A stretch of 64,000 nt of DNA from Laccaria trichodermophora (taxonomy: Eukaryota > Basidiomycota > Agaricomycetes > Agaricales > Hydnangiaceae): assembly GCA_018417955.1 (NCBI GenBank), contig JACTVC010000012.1:372001-436000 (forward strand), in the 5' to 3' direction. Position numbers and translations under genes: made by a program. This document shows positions 57,075 through 64,000 of this stretch, piece after piece. A model generated the notes under the pieces. The model saw only the letters and a list, made by a program, of their open reading frames with translations. It had not been told where the DNA came from and searched no databases. Every line of letters begins with the position of its first letter. Within the stretch, counting starts at the first letter, position 1.

Positions 57075-57808
57075 CTACAAAAACTCGACGCCCCCAGATG
57101 CTTCGGCCTGAGCGAGCGCATCAAAAGCGGCCTTGCGAGTGGTGTAACGTTTTACACGACCATTAGGCACGCCCCGAACGAAGGCGTTGGCGTCGTCCTA
57201 AAAGAACGGGTAAGCAAAAGAAGATACCGATGAAAGTTGAACTTACAATGGACCGGTATATACCTACACTGCCTTTTCCCTTGAATACAACATAGTACGC
57301 GTCCTTCGATGTCTCCACAACGTTGCGAGCTTCGCAGAAACCACAAGACACGACGAGGATGTCATCGCTCGCGCTGGTCCCACCACTTAGAAGTTGCCCG
57401 TTAACGGCAGGAGGGGTAGTCGTGCCTGCAGGACGAGGGGCTCGACGGAGCGCCGGTAAATCAGTAGCTAATCAAGATGTGAGTGATTCATCCCTCTGAA
57501 CGGCAACATAACTGACCGTCGAGTACGTCGATCTCAGGTGAGTCCGGCACTGATCAAAACGTGAGCGTTTCATCTGTTCGTACCACTACGCCACTTACCG
57601 TCGATGACATCTCGGGCCCCAGAGGGGGTATTGGCACGAGTGGGAGCGTCGCCTACAAAATACGGATTAGCACCGAACTTTCGGATTGACGTGACTTACC
57701 ACTGGAGGCAGCGCTCGTTGAAGCCGGGGCGTGAGACTGAGAGGTGCCTACGCATAATCGTGAGCCGCTACCAAACGTAGAGTGACAAAGGAACTTACGA
57801 CGAAGCAT
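57075..57808 (-). CDS. Small protein with viroplasmin/RNase H1 N-terminal-like domain
   Basis: ATG at 57808. The gene is split into at least six tiny exons: 57808-57799 (ten bases), one reading TSQSHAPASTSAASS (about 57749-57708), one reading DAPTRANTPSGARDVIDG, one reading PDSPEIDVLDG, a long one ending YRSI (about 57470-57246), and a final one (about 57201-57075). Across the last joint the protein reads YYVVFKGKGSVGIYRS then DDANAFVRGV and KRYTTRKAAFDAL. This is the Cauli_VI/RNase H1-N pattern: Tyr-Val-Val, Gly-Ile-Tyr, then a lysine-rich helix, known to bind RNA-DNA hybrids or double-stranded RNA. No RNase H catalytic domain follows. A role in the element is inferred. Confidence 0.75.
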
Positions 57809-58440
57809 GGAAAGACCAAGTGGGTGGTTGGCTGGGAATGCGGAACAGCAGATGATGGGGGTAAGAGTTTAAGGGTCGAATTCAGGGTTGGTTGGTTTAT
57901 ATACACACCAACTGTATAGTTGTTCGGCAATCTCCGTCAGCCACCTTCAACCCAGGAATAGCAACAGCATCTTACGCAAACGAAGGGTTCGTGCGTACCA
58001 GAGCATTGTAGATAGCTATGATATCCGACATTTGTTCTACAACACATTGCCGACATTATAGCGATCGGACGGAAACAAAATAGCGTTTAACGGAACATAC
58101 CTCCGTGATTTAGATCGAAGAGATTGGGTATGTCTGATATAGATCGAGGAACGAACAAGCACGTGGAGTTGTAACCCTAAACAAGCCCTAAGCTAAGGTT
58201 ACGGCAATTCGGCTGTGCAAATAACCGATGCCAAATGCAAAACATAAGATCGCCAAAGTGCAATTCATAGGGGATGGATCGCCTGGTTAACCTCATGGAT
58301 TCAATCAGAAAGTTTACTAGAATGTTTTCACTCACAGATGCAGCGGTTGGAACGCGTAGAAAGAGAATGAGTAAAAGTCAGACCACTTACGAGGTTTGCT
58401 CTGAGTTTCGCACTTAACACTTACCTTACACGCTCCCTCA
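57809..58440. other. Spacer between divergent genes of the KDZ cluster
   Basis: No gene seen. It is 632 bases between the ATG of the minus viroplasmin-like gene and that of the plus small basic-protein gene, so it probably holds both promoters. Confidence 0.5.
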
Positions 58441-59160
58441 ATGGGTCGACCACGGTTACATCACACAGCGGACGCCAAACGAAAAGCCAACAGAGCAAAA
58501 AGCGCACGTAGCTACCTACGGTAAGAGTCCTTTATCTGGCCATCGACTAATAACATTGAAATCTTCAAGTCACAGATCTGATATTCTACTAGCACGACGA
58601 GAGAAAAGACGACAATCGCAAGACTCAGGGTATGTGGACATTCGAAACTATCTGACTACGTTTCAATATTTCCTACCACTAGCCACGCCGTCGCCGTCCC
58701 AAAGAATACGGCCCTAGTGCCTGAAGTAACAGCACCAACGTACGTCGTATCTGCTTCTGTCATTCGAGCATCTAACGTTTCCTCCAGCGACCCTTCCAAA
58801 CCCGAGTACTGGGCTTACCAGGCCGACGGCCGCCACACCCAGCTTCGAATCCATCTTCATGCCTGTTCCAAGTCATATGTCGAGGCAGCAGCACAAGACT
58901 ACTTACGCACTAATAAAACCGAATCGCTGTCCGACCGAATCAAGGATTTGGAAAAGTTTCGGACTTACTTTCGGACATGCGAGGCACACCTTCTTCAGCT
59001 GGATGGAGTGAGTGAGAGGTGGAGGAAAGTGCAGGGAATGACACTCGAGGTTGGGGAGATCATTTGCTGGATGGAGCAGTTGTTGTGCGACGCGATGATG
59101 GGAATCCTTATTTTCCAGGCGGGATACCTAGCGAAAGGTTTTGCATACCAAAGAGAATAG
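58441..59160 (+). CDS. Small protein with basic GRPR N-terminus, KDZ neighbour
   Basis: ATG at 58441. Exons about 58441-58520, 58576-58629 and 58682-59160 join in frame. The start MGRPRLHHTADAKRKANRAK continues as SARSYLR and ARREKRRQSQDSG; the GRPR and basic helix look like an AT-hook plus bZIP-type DNA-binding region. The remaining 150 residues have no known domain but helical segments (DRIKDLEKFRTYFRTCEAHL, WMEQLLCDAMMGILIF). I recall short Agaricomycete proteins beginning MGRPRLYHT with an Arg/Lys-rich helix. It is convergent with the transposase gene, stop to stop 88 bases. It may bind element ends or regulate the transposase; this is inferred. Confidence 0.75.
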
Positions 59161-59248
59161 GCAACGGCGTAAGAATAGAACGAGTATCTGATATATTCAA
59201 TAGTGTACACTCGCAATACGCAGATCTTGTATCTAATGTCATGTTATG

Positions 59249-62200
59249 TCAGGGAAGAAGGAAAATGTGACGAAGTAGACTCTGTCTGAATGCCGGGAGG
59301 TCCCTCTCTTTAAGACCCGTGATATGGAAGCCTCGTAGAACTGCTGCGATGCAGGCAAGGACCCACAACCCACAGCTATGGCCGTCGTTCTGGACGGCGT
59401 GCAATAAAAGGGGCTGCGCGGACCAGCCTTCTTCGGTAATAATGTGAAGCGGATGGCCGTTATGATTCGAAGCGAGGACAAGCCGAGTAATTAGAAGCAT
59501 TATTTCCTGAAATCTTGTCAGTATATAGATCGGCAGTCATGAATAAGAATGACTTACACTGATTTCATGTTTCCACGGGGCAAGTTCAGCGAAGCTATCA
59601 AATAGAAATATTTTGCCCGATGACACCAGAATAACGGCTAATACCCAATGACCAGCGGGGCGTGGTCGATGGATGGGGAGTAGCCAGATGTCCTTACGCC
59701 AGAATTCCAGATGAGAGGTACGGCGCCAGATATCGGAGAGCGGGCAATTGTAGCGCACCATGTGGAGGTCGAAAGTCGAAAAGATGGCACAGCGTCGGCT
59801 ATCCATTTCGTGATATTCACCGGGGCGGGACCAGGTATGTTGAAAGAGCGCAGCAGTGCTATTGATACACACGTCATTGAGGAGTGCCCGAGGAGTTTCG
59901 AGGCGTAGGATGTCTTCCTCATCGAAAACAAAGCGGTCCTTCTTGGCGTTGGGTACTCGGCGCCGGTGGCGGTGAGTGGGTAGCGGCGCAAACGTTTGGA
60001 AACGGAGCGCGTCCAGAATTGTTGTGTCCTCCATCAAGTTGTTCTAAGAACGCAATATTATAAAGTTTCAACGACGAAGAATTATGTTTTCACTTACAGG
60101 CAAGTCCCAGACCAGCTTTATAGGATCTTCCGGGAGATGTTGGGGTGGTAATTGCTCCAGATGGTCGTTAAACGATTCATCGTCATCATCTAACTCGGCA
60201 TCAATGAGGTCGGCAAAAAGGACTTCCCCTGTGTCCCTAGCCATGTCGTTATGCTCAATGAAATCGAATGCATGGTAGGCAGGGTCGGCATCAGTAAGTT
60301 CGGCGACCCTCTCCGTAAGGGGCGTTAGCCACGTCACAGGTCCACGGACATTGGTGGCTGGAGAGGTAGGAGTAAAGGTTGGCACGCGATGTTTCAGGTC
60401 GGTCGCAGCTTGGACGTGACTTTCGAAGCGAACACCTGATGCAAGGACATTGGTCCATCGGCATTTGAGCGAGAGAAGATGAGCGCGCCGGGTCTCGAGA
60501 AGGACCGAAATGGGTTGGTCTGATAGAAACTCAGTTGGCGCGTTGAACGTCAAACGGACTGACTCACTGGATGGGGAGAGAACAGCAGCCTCCAGAGCCA
60601 AGAGCTCCCGGCCAAACCAGCGACACAAATTATCCGCTTCCTGACCTAACCTACGACGTTCCTCCAAGCAATGATCTACCTTCAACATTGCTCGTATCCC
60701 AACTCGAACCTCAACTTCATCGAGCCATCGAGGAATCTCCTGTGGACTGCGCGTAATCCAGACGTCTTCCAAGAGTGAGGAGCTATTCCGCAAGGCATCG
60801 AGCTTGACAGGGAGGGCTTCGGGGAGTGGGAGTCCCCACTCAGGGCGGTAGATGGCTGCTAGCTGTTCACAATACGAATTGAACTTTCGAATCGCTTTGA
60901 GAAGGGCCGGCTTCCTTTTGGCAATCGCGTCTCGAGTGCTTTGGTGAATCTTGGTCCCTGTTATATGAAGTAAGTGAGTGTAAGCAAGACGAATACAGGC
61001 AAGCGAACCTATGGCTTGGTTACGACCACCAGCCGCTTGATCCAATCTATCCCACTCGAAGAAACTACCAACCGCCCGCTTTCGGATATTGATTTTGAGG
61101 TCGCGGGCCAGCACTAAAAGCCTAACAAAGTCGAGGTCGATGTTTTGAAGTTCTGGGAACGATTCTTCGATGTTCAACGATTGGTATAGTACTTGTACCT
61201 TATCCTTGAGCCGTTCTTGGGTTCTTGCCAAACTTTCTAATGTCGACTTCGAGAATCGGTCGGCAAGGCGGGTGATCGCGTCATCTGTCGTGTCGATGGT
61301 CGACTGAAGCTTGAGAACGCTGTCAAGTTCCTTTTTGAGACGCACAGGGGCATCTAAACATTGGGATTCAGTGAGGAAGGGAAGTCAAAGCTTGAGATTG
61401 AAGCTTACGAGCCCGAAGAGAAAGTTGTGCTGCTTGCTGAAGCACCCACTGATCTCGCAATTCGTCCATTGGCACGCCACAGTCGGTCAACTTCTGCTTA
61501 GCTTCGAGGAGCTCAGCTTCAGTCGTTTTCAGCCGACGCCGGATCCAATCACCAAGGTCGTCACGTAGCTCTTCACCGATTGAGGAAGTCTGTCTGTCGA
61601 GCAGCCATATCCTTCGGCGTCGCTGTATAGATTGTTAATAGGGTTAAGAGGTAACCTAAGACTGTGGACGACAAACCGCAGATACCCTCGTAACACCAAT
61701 CATCTTCCGCAATCGAGACCAGAAGCGCTCGACGCCTTCGCCATCGGAAAGTCCAGGGCCTTCACGGATGCGTGGATTATATACAAGCTGGCAGGACCAC
61801 TGATGTACATAAGCATGCATAGCGCTGGTACCAAAATCTAACCGATCCGTGATATCGGGTGGGAGAATGTCGTACTGACGAAAATGAGAATCAGAAGTGT
61901 GTGACGAGGGGCTTTTACTCACCAAATTGAGGCTGCGATCAAGAACGCAACCCACATCATAGAGAACGGTGACCGTGGTGGTTGAAGGGAGGAGGGAAAA
62001 AAGATGCTCGATGAGGGAAACGGCGTACTTCTGTTGCTCGCCAGGGGTATCGATGTTGGCGAGAAAAAGTGGAACGTCATGACGACAGACAAGAGCCATT
62101 ACGCCCCCATCATCGTAGTGATCCATGTTGGTTTTCACGGTTGATCCGCTTCCAGAATCGTGTCCCTCTTCGCAGTCATTTACTGCCTCATCAGGAACCT

Positions 62201-63705
62201 TCGCCGGCTTGCGAGCTTTGGGTGGTTTGCCCCGCGCTGTAGTGATACGTTTTCCAACACCGTCAACGTACTCCTTGCTCAGGAAGTACTCAGGACTATA
62301 AAACTCGGGGCAGTCGCCTGCATCTTTCCTATGCCGTTGGCTAAAATTCCCATCGGTGGCGACAATAATATCTGCGCCGCTGATGATCTCTATTCAGCAC
62401 AAATTTGATACAAATTGCAGTCCACATACGTGCGTCCAGATCGTCCAAACTTATCCAAGGCGAAGCAAGCGGGGCATCGTCGTTGAAGAATCCTATGACA
62501 TTCCTTGAGTGGTGGAGGGGAAAGCGGCGACTCGTTTTCAACGCTGGGAGAGGGGGATATGGGTGCCTCAGGATTGGATTGACCTGGGGTCGACAGGGGG
62601 ACATCAAAGATGGTTGGACTTGGGTGTGACGTGGGTGCCTCAGGATTGATTGCAAGCGTGAGAGGGACTGGCTGCTTGTGGTCACGGACAGTGGCGTCAC
62701 CTGCCAGGATGGCTCCTTCGAGTTGATGTTCAATAGAGACTTGCAAACTGTCGTACCATTGAACGGCGTGTCCGAACCCTCGACGGAAGGCATCTTGAAC
62801 AACTTCCCCCTGGTTTAGATCAGTAGAACAATAGCTATAACGCAATGGTTGGAGACCTACCTTAGAGTTGCAATGTACAAAGCCTCGGCGTCCATAGAAT
62901 GTGTTCAGAGCATGGGCAAAAGCATTAATGGCATCACAGGAGCGCTCAAAAAGAGCGTGATAAAGCTGGATGAGTGGGATGGAAACAGCCATGCGTGGCT
63001 GGGATGGTGATGTCGGAAAAAGGCCATGGTTGACGAGGACCTCTACGAGGTCCTCACATTCACAGGCGACAATTTCGAAGGTGTCAAAGTCTGCAAGGAT
63101 GAGGTGTTAGATCTCGTACTGGATGAGAACAGTCAATACGTACGATCAAAGAACAAACATAGAACTTTTCGGGTCTTCGTCGCACACATGTGTGGGTGAA
63201 GGCAGGATGCGCGAATGTCCCCAGGAGGGGAGTATTTGATTCCTTTTGTCGTGGACAAAAATCGGACGAGCGGAGCGATAAGGCGGGGTGTGAGGGCCTT
63301 CCACTGTTCATACAGAAGATTGGCGGCGGCATCGGGACCAGTGCGACGTATTTTGGCGGAAATAGGGGTCCTTAATGGCGAGGGTGGCGGTTGAGGGAGG
63401 TTGGCGGGTGCCTCCACGTCCATCCAGTCATCGGGCACTGGCGAGGAACCTTGTGCTTCTTCAGTCTCAGCGAGACCATCTCCCTCGCCTCCCCCCTCAT
63501 CCTCTTCCATAACCGTAAGCTCCTCTGGAGGTAATGCCTGAAGCTGAGCCAATTTCGCTTTGAGGCGACGTATCTTATCCTCTTGGCCGAGATACGTGAC
63601 AAAAGTCGAGCTTTTCCGACTATCCCGCCTCTTGTGGGGACTGCGAAAAGCTTGTCCAAATCCCTTCGTGGCAGGCTGTCGGGCGCGTGCTTTGCTGAGC
63701 AACAT
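59249..63705 (-). CDS. KDZ-family transposase with C-terminal Ulp1-type cysteine protease
   Basis: ATG at 63705 (MLLSKARARQPATKG). Exon 1 ends CLFFD near 63142 and joins FDTFEIVACECEDLVEVLVN and GLFPTSPSQPRMAV, the KDZ N-terminal motif, with RSCDAINAFAHALNTFYGRR. The next exons hold CPACFALD, then DGNFSQRH (62300s), DDGGVMALVCRHDVPLF, VTVLYDVGCVLD and GEGVERFWSRLRK, the conserved acidic and His core of KDZ transposases. A helical region includes RRIWLLDRQ and AIGSLACIRLAYTHLL. After a short intron at about 60100-60053 the frame enters a Ulp1/C48 domain: GHWVLAVILV (His), FLFDSFA (Asp), and in the last exon (59505-59249) VQNDGHSCGLWVLA (Gln and Cys). The stop is TGA at 59249. About 1200 residues, no nonsense seen, so it may be functional. 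Ulp1 fusion in some KDZ or Zisupton proteins is recalled from the literature. Confidence 0.85.
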
Positions 63706-64000
63706 CGAGACGAAGCGACGATGAGAGTCAGACAAGAAGATAAGGAAAAATCGTTTATTTCTAGCACGTGGTACATTTATGAAGTGTAAGCGTAAAGAAT
63801 GGCGAAGTCCCAAAGGACGGAGCGCGAGCGCTCAATGTGCTCGCTGGTGCGAGGCGCAACAGGCTGGAGCGCATCTGATTCGGATCTTGATCTGATGGGG
63901 GATATAAATAGCTGACAGCGCCATCAGCGCTCAGGAAGACCCCCCTCTCAGGCCTGTTACCCCCAGACAAAGAATCGGCCTCTAAGGGCCCAGAAGCACG
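63706..64000. other. Upstream region of the KDZ transposase gene
   Basis: Probable promoter and leader. No gene, and no element terminus or inverted repeat could be recognised before the window ends. Confidence 0.4.

Noticed and set aside
61311..61568. Plus-strand open frames inside the KDZ gene
   Set aside because: They are shadows of the well-supported minus-strand transposase exons.

Overview
The window looks like a repeat-rich nuclear region of a filamentous basidiomycete, most likely an Agaricomycete. Genes are split by many short introns (about 45-60 nt, GTRNGT donors, YAG acceptors). The mobile elements (Tad-like LINE, chromodomain Ty3/gypsy, hAT, KDZ transposase) are typical of that group. 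Ordinary host genes occupy only about 6.2-12.0 kb and 14.85-16.1 kb; most of the rest is mobile DNA or genes broken by it.

Layout: 0.15-4.0 kb is a minus-strand LINE remnant with a complete ORF1, the start of ORF2 (endonuclease only, no reverse transcriptase) and about 16 tandem 68-76 bp monomers upstream of ORF1. 4.2-6.0 kb holds two partial downstream copies of the last exons of the CAAX protease gene RCE1 plus short repeats. RCE1 (minus, 6211-7710) and a flavin monooxygenase gene (plus, 7928-10589) are divergent. A dienelactone hydrolase-family gene (minus, 10967-12049) follows. A 354 bp TA-flanked MITE sits 30 bp upstream of an unrecognised helical-protein gene (plus, 14852-16117). A complete hAT element (17460-21453; perfect 8 bp target duplication) interrupts a coding exon of a minus-strand gene (16934-22127).

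22.1-51.1 kb: a dispersed repeat occurs twice in inverted orientation (22134-23167 and 50758-51148). The first copy carries a 603 bp hAT-type MITE and the second is its natural empty site. Between them lies a broken minus-strand gene with a PHD-like finger, split by two nearly intact 12 kb LTR elements. One (37520-49529, plus) is a gypsy chromovirus with an extra 855-codon ORF after pol. The other (24108-35945, minus) has no recognisable reverse transcriptase or integrase, yet one reading frame stays open over about 10.5 kb with only three stops. The two share terminal bases and polypurine tracts, so the second may be moved by proteins of the first.

52.7-63.7 kb holds a KDZ-family transposase gene ending in a Ulp1-type cysteine protease domain, with three neighbours: a long SAP-like protein, a viroplasmin/RNase H1-N-like protein and a small basic protein. 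This may be a large multi-gene transposon whose ends are not visible here.

Exon ends are read by eye from splice motifs and frame, so they are approximate. Family assignments are from recognised motifs, not searches.
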